Shown one piece after another: positions 35,281 to 43,204 of a DNA stretch of 64,000 nucleotides. The position numbers and the translations under genes were made by a program. This DNA comes from Phreatobacter cathodiphilus (GTDB lineage: Bacteria > Pseudomonadota > Alphaproteobacteria > Rhizobiales > Phreatobacteraceae), in contig NZ_CP027668.1 of assembly GCF_003008515.1 (NCBI RefSeq), positions 1,418,001-1,482,000 of the forward strand. The letters are read 5' to 3'. The number at the start of each line of letters is the position of its first letter. The first letter of the stretch is position 1. The notes below the pieces were generated by a model. That model saw only the letters and a program-made list of their open reading frames with translations. It had not been told where the DNA came from and ran no database searches.

Positions 35281-36987
35281 TCACGACGGGATTCGGCCGC
35301 GCCGGGCGGTTGCCGCCGCATGCGCGACCAGCGTCTGGCGTGCGGCCGGCGGCGTCAGGTCGTGGTCCGACCGCGGCAGGATGGTCAGCCGCACGTTGTC
35401 GCGCCCGGTGAGCCAGCGCCCGCCCGAGCCGAAATGCAGGGCGAGATCGCCGAGCCCGGCATCGTTCTCGCTGAAGATGATGTCGACGGGGATGCGCCGG
35501 TCGGCGAGCCGCCGCATGATGTCCCGCGCCCGGCGCGTCTCCTCGGTCGGGCGCAGCGCCCGGATCCGGTCGGCGGCGCGCCGGCTGAAGGCGCGGATCA
35601 GCGGTCCGAGCTTCCGCTCGCCGCTCAGCAGCCGCCGCCAGGCGCGGGCCTCGAAAACCTTGCCGGCATAGCTCGCCGCCAGCGGATAGGCGGAGGCGAT
35701 GGCTTCCTCGACCGTCTCGCCGGGACGCCAGACGAAGCGCTGGATATTGACCAGGACGAGCCCGGCGATCCGCTCGTCGCGCGCCGCCTGGTGCAGCGCG
35801 AGATAGGCGCCGCTGCAAGCGCCGAGCATGGTCACGTCGCCATGCCCGCGGGCGACGAGGAGGTCGACCGCGTCCCGCACCTGGGCGTCGTTGGCGCGGT
35901 TGTAGAGGACGCTGTCGAGGCTGTCATCGCCGTCGGGACGATCCCGCCCGTCGCCGATCCCGGCGAGGTCCATGCGCAGCGAGGCGATGCCCTGGGCCGC
36001 GAGTTCGCGGGCGAGCTGGACGCCCGAACGGGCCCAGCCGACATGGGAGTTGCGCCCGGCATTGACGATCAGCACGACCGGGCGGCCCGGCGCGGCCGTG
36101 GCCGGGTCACAGACGACGCCGAACAGCCGGCGCCCCTCGCCGAAGGTCAGCGCTTCCTCGGTGAAATGGGGGCCGGCGAGGCGGGCCGGTAGCGCCGGCA
36201 CGGCTGGACGGGCGGGCCGGATGGGGAGCTGGTCCATCCAGGCCACGGCGTCGGTGAGGATGCCGGCGGGTGTCGCCGCCATGGTCGGGCTGAGCGAAAT
36301 CGCCTCGAAGCCCTGCGCCTCCGCCGCGGTGATCGGAGCCGTGCTCCAGGCGGCGGCGAGCTGGCGTCCGTCCGCCGCGCCTTTGCGCGTGAGCAAAAGG
36401 ACCGGAGCCTCGGGCGGGGCGAGGCGGGCGAGGTCGATCCCCCGCATCGCCTCCAGCGTGGACGACGTGGTGGTCAGGCCGGCGATGGACAGCCCCGCCT
36501 CGGTAGCCGTGGCGTCGGGATCGAGCCGCGCCGCCTCGGCGAGCGCCCGTGCCGTCAGTGCGAGCTCACGGGCGTAGAGCCGCCCCTTCACCACGGGATC
36601 GAGCAGGACGATGCCGGCGAGGTTGTCGGCTCCCTCGGCTGCCAGCGCGGCGAGGGTGGCGCCGAACCGGAGCCCGGAGAAGACGATGCCGTCGACCCCC
36701 GCATGCCGTCCGAGGACGACGGCAGCCTCGCGCGTCGCCGCGACCCAGGCGGCGAGGCGCTCGGGATCGGCGTCGGCGCCGAGCGAATCGGCCGTGCCCG
36801 GCAGGTCGAAACGCAAGGCCGCGTGGCCGGCCGCGGCGAGCGCCTCCGCGAGACGCCGCAGCGTCTTGGTCGCCGCCAGCGCCTCCACCCCGTGCGGGGG
36901 GACGATGACGACGCCGAGCCCGGAGCGGCGGTCAGCCTCCGGCAGGTGCAGCTTGCCCATCAGGCCGTTGAACGTGACGGGGATCAT
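35281..36987 (-). CDS. Tandem alpha/beta hydrolase (fusion resembling exosortase-A-associated hydrolases 2 and 1)
   Basis: 568 residues with two alpha/beta hydrolase units. Unit 1 (about 1-255) has VIVPPHGVEAL, LRFDLPGTADSLG and nucleophile-elbow FSGLRFGATLA, where Arg107 occupies the nucleophile position. Unit 2 (about 275-560) has VVLIVNAGRNSHVGWARSG, LRMDLAGIGDG and elbow LGACSGAYLAL, with Cys391 at the nucleophile position, Asp509 and His542. The GLR-x-G and G-x-C-x-G elbows recall the two hydrolases found beside exosortase A in EPS loci, here fused. Its ATG overlaps the GH2 stop codon (ATGA). No exosortase is present in the window. Confidence 0.8.
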   Translation of the reverse strand: MIPVTFNGLMGKLHLPEADRRSGLGVVIVPPHGVEALAATKTLRRLAEALAAAGHAALRFDLPGTADSLGADADPERLAAWVAATREAAVVLGRHAGVDGIVFSGLRFGATLAALAAEGADNLAGIVLLDPVVKGRLYARELALTARALAEAARLDPDATATEAGLSIAGLTTTSSTLEAMRGIDLARLAPPEAPVLLLTRKGAADGRQLAAAWSTAPITAAEAQGFEAISLSPTMAATPAGILTDAVAWMDQLPIRPARPAVPALPARLAGPHFTEEALTFGEGRRLFGVVCDPATAAPGRPVVLIVNAGRNSHVGWARSGVQLARELAAQGIASLRMDLAGIGDGRDRPDGDDSLDSVLYNRANDAQVRDAVDLLVARGHGDVTMLGACSGAYLALHQAARDERIAGLVLVNIQRFVWRPGETVEEAIASAYPLAASYAGKVFEARAWRRLLSGERKLGPLIRAFSRRAADRIRALRPTEETRRARDIMRRLADRRIPVDIIFSENDAGLGDLALHFGSGGRWLTGRDNVRLTILPRSDHDLTPPAARQTLVAHAAATARRGRIPS

Positions 36988-39446
36988 GCTGCGAACTCGT
37001 AAGGGACGGGATGGCTGTTGAGGGCGGCGACGGTGCCGCCCGGTGCGGCCTCGCGGGTTCGGGCGATGAGGGCGACGATGCGCGTCTCTCCCGGCGCGAG
37101 GGTGAAACCCTCGTCGGCGGGGCGGCAAGCCCGATCGTCGATTGTGACGAAGCGGGCGAGCCGCTCCGTCGTGATGGAAACGGCGGGGGCGCCGTCCCGG
37201 ATCACCGGTCGCACGGTCAGGCCGATATCCCGCGGCTCGGCCGCCCGGCCGGGGACGAAATGGCTCGCCTCCGCCAGCAGCTCGCCGGTCTCGGCGTCAA
37301 GGAGCCGCGCCAGCGTCGCATCATGGGCGAGGGGGCCGAAACGGTAGGCGTGGGCCAGGTCGAAGAATCGGCCGGCGAGGGTGAAACTCGAAAGGCTGTC
37401 GGCGGAGCGCGGCGAGAGGACCAGCTCGCGCTCGGCCCGGACGAGCGGGTGGACGCCCTCGCCATAGGTCGCGAGGGTCAGGCGCACCCGCTTCTCCCGC
37501 GCCGTCTCGTTGACGAGATGGACGCCGAGCCCGTTCAGCCCCTCGTCGGTGAGTCCGAGATGGAGCGGCCGGAAGGCCCGCTTGAGGGCATGCCAGGTGG
37601 TCTTCGGCCGGCCCAGCCGGTCGATCACGCCCCAGCCGGCGCCGGGCTTCATGTCGTTCAGGAACCAGACGAGGCCGCCGGCGCAGCGTGAGCCCGCCCG
37701 CCGCCATTCGGCGAAGACCTCCTCCATGAGCTGGGCGGGGGCCGCCCGGCCGAGGGCGAGATAACGCTCCGGCTCGCTCGTGCGCAGCGTCTGCGGGTCG
37801 ACGCCGAAGAGGGCGGCGACATAGTGGTCGCGCACGTCCTCGAAATCCCAGGAGGCCCCGGCGTCACGCGGCACGCCGTCCTTCCAGCGTTCGCCCATGG
37901 GCGCGGCGAGGCCTTCCGCCGCCAGCGTCGCGGGCGCGGGAACGGCGGCGAAGGCGAGGCATTCGGAGGCGAAGCGCACGTCGGCGCGGCGCGCGTCCTC
38001 GACCGGGCGGCGATAGGCGCCGACGCCGAAATAATGGGTGACGCCCTCGTCGGTGACGAAGGGCAGGGGGCCGCCCCAGGGGGAGTGCGGGACGTAGATC
38101 GCCTGCGGCGCGGCCTTGGCCGCCACCGCAGCCAGAGCCTCCTCGAACAGCGGCAGGGCCGCCTGGCCCGGCGTCAGGCCGAGCATGGTCGCCTGCTGGG
38201 CGATCTCGCTGCCCCCGCAGACCACCGCCAGCGACGGCGAGCCCCGGAGCCGGCCGAGCAGCGCGCGCGCCTCGGCCTCGGCCGTCGCGCGGAAGGTCTC
38301 GTCGCCCGGATAGTCGAAATTGGCGAAGGGCAGGTCGTGCCAGACGAGGATGCCGAGGGCGTCGCAGGCCTCGTGGAAGGCGCGGCTCTCGGGCGTGGTG
38401 GTGCCGGAGAGGCGGATCATGTTCATGCCGGCCTCGCGGGCGAGCGCCAGCAGCTGCCGTGGATCGGCGCCGCCCGGCGAAGCCGGATCCGGCGGCATCC
38501 AGGAGGCGCCGCGGCAGAACACCGGCTCGCCGTTGACGACGAGGCCGAAACCCTTGCCGTCGGGGCCGCGGTCGAGGGCGAGGGAGCGGAAGCCGACGGA
38601 GCCGCAATCGATCAGGCGGGACCCGATCCTCACCTGCACCGGATGGAGCGCCGGCGCGCCGTGGGTGTGCGGCCACCAGGGCGCGACATCCGGGAGAACC
38701 ATGCGGCCGGCATGGAGGCCGTCCTCGCCGGGGTGAAGCACCTGGGCATGGCCGCCGCACAGGACCTCGACGGGCTGGTCCGGCGGCCTGCCGAAGCGGA
38801 CGGCGAGGTCGAGAATGCCGTCGCCCGCATCGAGGCGGGCGGAGAGGGTGAGGTCATCGACGCGCGGCCCGGCGCCACGCAGCACCAGATCGACTGGCTG
38901 CCACGGCCCCACCACCGCGACCGCGGGCGACCAGCCCGGCATATGGCCGAGCGGCGTGGTGCGGACGAGCCGGAGCGCGCCCGGCTGAATCATCTGCGGC
39001 CGCCAGCGCTGGCGCGGCCCCTTGGCCGAGGCGAGGAGCGGGTTGAGCGCGGCGAAGCGGACGGCGAGCCGGTGACGGCCGGATGCCGCGAACTGGTGGG
39101 ATTGCGCGAGGAACATCGACGTGGCGCCGAGGATGGGCGCCCCGTCGAGGAAGACCTCGGCCGGACCGGTAAGGCCCTCGAAGCGCAGCGTCGCCGGGCC
39201 TTCAGCGGTGAAGGCGCAGCGGTACCAGACGTCGCGGTCGTGGAGGCCCGAGGGCGACCCGGGTGACAGACGTCCGGCTGCGATCAGCGCCGCTTCCGCC
39301 GTGCCGGGGACGGGCGCGTCGATCCAGTCACCGCGCGCCTCGGCCTCCGCCGGTGTCTCCGCTGTGCCCGGATCGAGGACGGCCATGGTCCAGCCCGCGT
39401 CGAGCGGGACGATCCGGTCGTCCGTGTCGCTGCGGATCGGACCCAT
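36984..39446 (-). CDS. Glycoside hydrolase family 2 protein (beta-mannosidase-like)
   Basis: 820 residues without a signal peptide. The N-terminal jelly-roll (about 15-190) has WYRCAFTAEGPATLRFEGL and AEVFLDGAPI; the barrel starts near 300 (VVNGEPVFCRGASWMPPD). Acid/base candidate is Glu414 in CGGSEIAQQ, replacing the usual GNNE; nucleophile candidate is Glu495 in RFASECLAF. Beta-mannosidases and exo-glucosaminidases are the closest kinds. It lies 7 bases after the DUF1839 gene in the carrier-protein operon, so an intracellular aminoacyl-sugar or EPS intermediate may be the substrate; this is inference. Confidence 0.8.
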   Translation of the reverse strand: MGPIRSDTDDRIVPLDAGWTMAVLDPGTAETPAEAEARGDWIDAPVPGTAEAALIAAGRLSPGSPSGLHDRDVWYRCAFTAEGPATLRFEGLTGPAEVFLDGAPILGATSMFLAQSHQFAASGRHRLAVRFAALNPLLASAKGPRQRWRPQMIQPGALRLVRTTPLGHMPGWSPAVAVVGPWQPVDLVLRGAGPRVDDLTLSARLDAGDGILDLAVRFGRPPDQPVEVLCGGHAQVLHPGEDGLHAGRMVLPDVAPWWPHTHGAPALHPVQVRIGSRLIDCGSVGFRSLALDRGPDGKGFGLVVNGEPVFCRGASWMPPDPASPGGADPRQLLALAREAGMNMIRLSGTTTPESRAFHEACDALGILVWHDLPFANFDYPGDETFRATAEAEARALLGRLRGSPSLAVVCGGSEIAQQATMLGLTPGQAALPLFEEALAAVAAKAAPQAIYVPHSPWGGPLPFVTDEGVTHYFGVGAYRRPVEDARRADVRFASECLAFAAVPAPATLAAEGLAAPMGERWKDGVPRDAGASWDFEDVRDHYVAALFGVDPQTLRTSEPERYLALGRAAPAQLMEEVFAEWRRAGSRCAGGLVWFLNDMKPGAGWGVIDRLGRPKTTWHALKRAFRPLHLGLTDEGLNGLGVHLVNETAREKRVRLTLATYGEGVHPLVRAERELVLSPRSADSLSSFTLAGRFFDLAHAYRFGPLAHDATLARLLDAETGELLAEASHFVPGRAAEPRDIGLTVRPVIRDGAPAVSITTERLARFVTIDDRACRPADEGFTLAPGETRIVALIARTREAAPGGTVAALNSHPVPYEFAA

Positions 39447-39453
39447 CGGCCCC

Positions 39454-40467
39454 TCAGGATGCGGCCCGAACGAGCGTCCGGGTTTCGGCCACGGGGAAGC
39501 GCAGGGCGGCGGCGAGCTCGGCCATGAGCGCGTCGTAACGGTCGGCGGTCTCGTCGAGGGCGGCGGCGAGCGCCTCCGTCTTCTTGCGCGCGAGCGCCCG
39601 TGCCAGCAGGAACTGGAAGGTCTTCATGCCGTTCGACATGGCCTCGCACAGCGCCACGGCCCGGTCGAGCCCGCCGACGCCCTGGCCCGCGAGCCAGGCG
39701 AGATGGTCGCCGAGCAGCGCGATGTTGGCGCCGAACTGACGGGCGGTGTTGAAGGCATAGGGGTGGAAGGAGCAGGGCGGTTCGCCCGCCAGCCAGTCGA
39801 GATGGCGCTGAAGGGCGTCGCGATAGGAGATAACCGGATTGCGCTCGGGCCGCCGCGCCCAGTGGCCGCCGAGGCGCGCGAGAGCCGCATCCCGCAGCGC
39901 CCGGCCGGAGAGGCCGGGGCCCGCGACCTTCACGAATTCCGTATAGGGCGGCAGGATCGGCGTCGCCACGGCGCCGAAGCCGAGGAGATGCTCGACGTCC
40001 TCGCCCTCCATCTCGAAATAGCCGGCATTGTGGAAATAGCCGAGACGCGACGCCGCGCGGTCGAAACTGTTCACCGCGATCGTCGTCTTCGAATGGTCGG
40101 TGCGGTAGGTGACGCCGCGGGTGTCGGGCAGGAAATGCGCGTCGACCTCGACGAGGACGAGGCGGCCGCGGGCGACCTGCTCCTCCAGGTGATCCACCAG
40201 CGGGCGGTAGATCGACAGTTCCTGGAGGTCGAGGCCGAACAGGGTGTCGAGATCGCCGTTGGGGATCTTGAAGAAGGTGAACTGGTCTCCCTCGAAGTCC
40301 TGGGCGAGCGTCATGCCGAGGCCGGCCGCGGGTTCGCGGCCGAGGGTCGAGAGCAGTTCGATGAAGAGATCCGTGTGGCAGTTGGTCTCCGGCCAGGCCC
40401 GACCCGCATCGTGCAGGCCGTGGCGCCGGTAGGTCGCCGCCGAGAGCTCAGGAAACACCGCCGCCAT
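39454..40467 (-). CDS. DUF1839 family protein, possible carrier-protein-dependent acyltransferase
   Basis: 337 residues. DUF1839 proteins accompany amino acid:[carrier protein] ligases. The N-terminus has WPETNCHTDLF (Cys30, His31) and a later block VLVEVDAHFLPD…YRTDHSKTTIAVNSFD (Asp109, His125, Asp136). This Asn-Cys-His plus value-Asp-x-x-x-Leu-Pro and His pattern resembles BtrH, which transfers an acyl group from an acyl carrier protein in butirosin synthesis. I therefore suggest, without proof, that it moves the aminoacyl group from the carrier protein to an acceptor. The C-terminal third is helical. It lies 4 bases after the ligase gene. Confidence 0.8.
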   Translation of the reverse strand: MAAVFPELSAATYRRHGLHDAGRAWPETNCHTDLFIELLSTLGREPAAGLGMTLAQDFEGDQFTFFKIPNGDLDTLFGLDLQELSIYRPLVDHLEEQVARGRLVLVEVDAHFLPDTRGVTYRTDHSKTTIAVNSFDRAASRLGYFHNAGYFEMEGEDVEHLLGFGAVATPILPPYTEFVKVAGPGLSGRALRDAALARLGGHWARRPERNPVISYRDALQRHLDWLAGEPPCSFHPYAFNTARQFGANIALLGDHLAWLAGQGVGGLDRAVALCEAMSNGMKTFQFLLARALARKKTEALAAALDETADRYDALMAELAAALRFPVAETRTLVRAAS

Positions 40468-40471
40468 GGCC

Positions 40472-41389
40472 TCAGAGCCCCAGCGAATGGCGCAGCGAGG
40501 CGGGCCAGCGGTCCACGTTCGTGCCGTAGTGCTTCAGGAGGGCCAGGATGACCCGCTCGTGGCCGAAGCCGACGCAGGCGGTGTGTCCGACCTCGCCGCC
40601 CTCGGTGGTCAGGCCGAAGGTCTTGCCGAAATGGTCCTGGTGGTAGTTGAAGGACAGGCAAGCCGTCGGCTTCTCCTCGCTCTCGATGGCGATGAGGAGC
40701 TCGAACTTCAGCCGCTGGTCGCGCTGGTTGACCGCCAGCATCTTGCCCGTCCGGCCGAAGAAGGGGTCGTTGGCGACGTCCACGGTGAAGGGCAGGCCGA
40801 GCTCGGCGATCAGCGCCTGGCCGCGCTCCAGCCAGGAGGCGCGGAACTCGGTCACCTGCTCGGGCGTGCCCATCCGCACGAATTCGCGCATGCGGAAGAA
40901 CTGCTGGCGCGCCGGATCCTGCGAGGGCTCGTGGCGGAAGCAGTAGGACATGAGGTCGAAGAGGCGGCCTTCGTCCGGCAGGGTGCCGCGCTTCGCCGCC
41001 GTCGGATAGAGCGGGTAGCAGGCGGCCGGCGTCAGCACGATCTCGCTCGCCTTCTGCCCCTCGGTCCAGTCGCCGCCCTGTTCGATCGTCTGCAGCAGGC
41101 TGACGTGGTCGGCCGGGTTGCCGCAGAAGCAGTGCACGGTGCCGGCGAGCTGGGGGAAGCTCTTCATGTAGCCGGACTTCTCGAAGACCTGGCGCGACAT
41201 GGCGGGCGGAAAGCGCACCACCTCCGGCTCGTCCGCGGCGCCGTAACGCGTCACCATGGCCTGGAAGCCGTCGCCGATCGCCTCGAACAGGCCGGAGCGG
41301 CCGTAGAGGCCGTCGACGCCGGTTTCGATCAGCAGGCCCGTGTCGAAGAGGTCGTCGAGGAAGGTCGCGGTCTCGGTCTTGGCGAGCAT
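40472..41389 (-). CDS. Amino acid--[acyl-carrier-protein] ligase
   Basis: 305 residues, the catalytic core of a class II (atypical SerRS-like) synthetase without a tRNA-binding domain. Motif 2 is [20 protein letters not shown] and motif 3 is [16 protein letters not shown]. Cys124, Glu169 and Cys272 match, at constant offset, the zinc ligands I recall for the Bradyrhizobium enzyme (Cys131, Glu176, Cys279). Such enzymes activate glycine or alanine with ATP and load it on the phosphopantetheine of a small carrier protein rather than tRNA. The carrier protein is encoded two genes upstream in the same operon. Confidence 0.93.
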   Translation of the reverse strand: MLAKTETATFLDDLFDTGLLIETGVDGLYGRSGLFEAIGDGFQAMVTRYGAADEPEVVRFPPAMSRQVFEKSGYMKSFPQLAGTVHCFCGNPADHVSLLQTIEQGGDWTEGQKASEIVLTPAACYPLYPTAAKRGTLPDEGRLFDLMSYCFRHEPSQDPARQQFFRMREFVRMGTPEQVTEFRASWLERGQALIAELGLPFTVDVANDPFFGRTGKMLAVNQRDQRLKFELLIAIESEEKPTACLSFNYHQDHFGKTFGLTTEGGEVGHTACVGFGHERVILALLKHYGTNVDRWPASLRHSLGL

Positions 41390-41392
41390 GTC

Positions 41393-42586
41393 TCAGTCCT
41401 CCAGATCGGTGTCGAGACGCGACATGAGCAGCATGGTCGCGGTGTTGGCGAGGATGCGGTCGTTGGCGATCATGAGCGGCGCCGACAGGATGTCGCGCAG
41501 CTGCCGTCCGACCGAAAAGGGATTGTCGTTCTTGTAGCCCTGGATGCCGATGATGGTGAGCGCCTCCTGGACGATGCCGACGGCGCGGCGCGAGGCCTCG
41601 ACCTTCACGGCGTTCATGGCGACGGCGAAGGCCATGGAATTGATGGCGTCCTCGTCGTGCCGGGCCGCCTCGAAGCGGGCGATGCCGTCGCGGACGATCG
41701 TCTTCAGCGCCGCGAGTTCGGCGGCGGCCGCCGCGAGGCGCGGGGCGCCAGGCGGAACGGCGTTCGGCATGCGGCGGGCGGCGGCGCGCACGCTCGCCTG
41801 CGCCTTCGACAGGGCCGAGCCGGCGATGCCGAACCAGAGCGAGGCCCAGAACAGGTGCGAACTCGCCAGCATGGACTGGGCCGCGATCTCAGCGAAGGGC
41901 TTGGGGAAGACCTGGGCGGCGGGAACGGTCGCCGCCAGCTTGAAGCCGTGCGAGGTGGTGCCGCGCATGCCGAGCGTGTCCCAGACCGAGGTCTGGACGA
42001 GGCTCGCCTGGTGCTTCTCGATCACCACCATGACCTGGTCGGAGGAGGCGGCCTCAGGGGCGCGGCGGGCGGTGGCCAGGATGGCGTCGGCGTCGAGGCC
42101 GTAGGAGATGACGGTCGCGTCCTTCTCCAGTCGCACCATGTCGCCGTCCGGCACGATGGAGCAGATGGAGTTGCGCAGATCACCGCCGATGCCGGCCTCC
42201 GTGGTGGCCGACCCGAGCAGGAGCTGCTTGTCCGCCAGCCGGACCATGAAGGCGCGGTGCCAGTCGCTGTCGAGCCCGTGGTGGACGAGGCTCGACACCT
42301 TGATCTGGTGCATGGCGAAGACCATGCCGGCCGCCGAACAGGCGCCGCCGAGCACGGTGCAGACCTGGGCGATCTCGGCGAAATCGGCGCCTTCGCCACC
42401 CAGGTGGGTCGGAATCATCATGCCGAGCAGGCGGGCCTCGCGCATGGCCTCGACGGCCTCGCGCGGAAAGCGGCCTTCACGGTCGACCGCGTCCGCATGG
42501 GCGGCGGCGATCTCGGCGACCCGCTTGACGCGAGCGGCCGTCGTGGCGCCCTGGGGCGCCCTGGGGGATTCCGACCGGTCGAGCAT
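41393..42586 (-). CDS. Acyl-CoA dehydrogenase family protein (carrier-protein associated)
   Basis: 397 residues with the acyl-CoA dehydrogenase fold: N-terminal helices (FPREAVEAMREARLLGMMIP), the middle beta domain (LLLGSATTEAGIGGDLRNS, DTLGMRGTTSHGFKL) and C-terminal helices ending GIQGYKNDNPFSVGRQLRDIL. It should bind FAD. At the place where many homologues have the catalytic Glu in YEGT, this one reads LMIANDR, so the base must be elsewhere or the reaction differs. Homologues such as PltE oxidise carrier-bound prolyl groups, which makes an aminoacyl-carrier substrate plausible. It starts one base after the carrier-protein stop. Confidence 0.85.
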   Translation of the reverse strand: MLDRSESPRAPQGATTAARVKRVAEIAAAHADAVDREGRFPREAVEAMREARLLGMMIPTHLGGEGADFAEIAQVCTVLGGACSAAGMVFAMHQIKVSSLVHHGLDSDWHRAFMVRLADKQLLLGSATTEAGIGGDLRNSICSIVPDGDMVRLEKDATVISYGLDADAILATARRAPEAASSDQVMVVIEKHQASLVQTSVWDTLGMRGTTSHGFKLAATVPAAQVFPKPFAEIAAQSMLASSHLFWASLWFGIAGSALSKAQASVRAAARRMPNAVPPGAPRLAAAAAELAALKTIVRDGIARFEAARHDEDAINSMAFAVAMNAVKVEASRRAVGIVQEALTIIGIQGYKNDNPFSVGRQLRDILSAPLMIANDRILANTATMLLMSRLDTDLED

Positions 42587-42587
42587 G

Positions 42588-42839
42588 TCAGCCTCCGACG
42601 TTCTCGGAGCGCAGCTCCTCGAGAGCGGCACCGATCGTGGCGATCGAGGAGAACAGCTTGCGGTTCAGCATGCGCTCGGGGAACTCGACCTCGAAGGCTT
42701 CCTCGAGCGCCAGCATCAGCTGCACCGAGCCGAAGGAGGTCATCCCGGCATCGTACAGGTCGCTCGTGTCGGCAAGGTCAGCCACGCCGCCCGGCAACTC
42801 GACGGTCCGGGCGATGATCTCTCGGATCTGACTGTTCAT
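42588..42839 (-). CDS. Acyl carrier protein (amino acid carrier)
   Basis: 83 residues with the four-helix carrier protein pattern. The phosphopantetheine attachment Ser35 is in DAGMTSFGSVQLMLALEE, where GMTS replaces the DSL of fatty-acid carriers, as in carriers paired with amino acid:CP ligases. The C-terminal part is FPERMLNRKLFSSIATI. The start at 42839 is preceded by AGGAGCG. It is the first gene of a six-gene minus-strand operon with gaps of 1, 3, 4 and 7 bases and one 4-base overlap. Confidence 0.92.
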   Translation of the reverse strand: MNSQIREIIARTVELPGGVADLADTSDLYDAGMTSFGSVQLMLALEEAFEVEFPERMLNRKLFSSIATIGAALEELRSENVGG

Positions 42840-43204
42840 TCGGATCGCTCCTGTGAGCCGATCCCCGTTCCCGGGATCGGTTGTGTTGCATTTGACCGAG
42901 GCAATCAACGTTTGATTACCGATAGCGTTAACCGCCCGCCGTTCCTCCGGTTGTTCCCGGCGGGGACACCGCGGCGGCGTCGTGGTCAGATGAGCAAGAA
43001 CGACGCCGGGCCAGACCCGGCCGTTTCACGACGAATTGGCCCTGTTTCCGCTGCGGCAGACGCTCATTTCGGCGGGGCGGGACGGGATATTTACGAAACC
43101 GTAAGGAAGGCCTGTGCCAAAACGGGTGCGTGCCGGCGTGACCGGCGACCGCCGCGGCGGGCAGGGCCACGCGTTTCCCCTCATTCGTTCACGACCTTTG
43201 ATTC
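42840..43204. promoter_or_regulatory. Divergent promoter region with two inverted repeats
   Basis: 365 bases between the carrier-protein operon and the diguanylate cyclase gene, with no gene. It holds CCGATCCC-N7-GGGATCGG (42858-42880), 19 bases upstream of the carrier-protein start, and AATCAA-CGT-TTGATT (42903-42917) in a locally AT-rich stretch. Either may be an operator for the operon; the rest is featureless to me. Confidence 0.5.
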
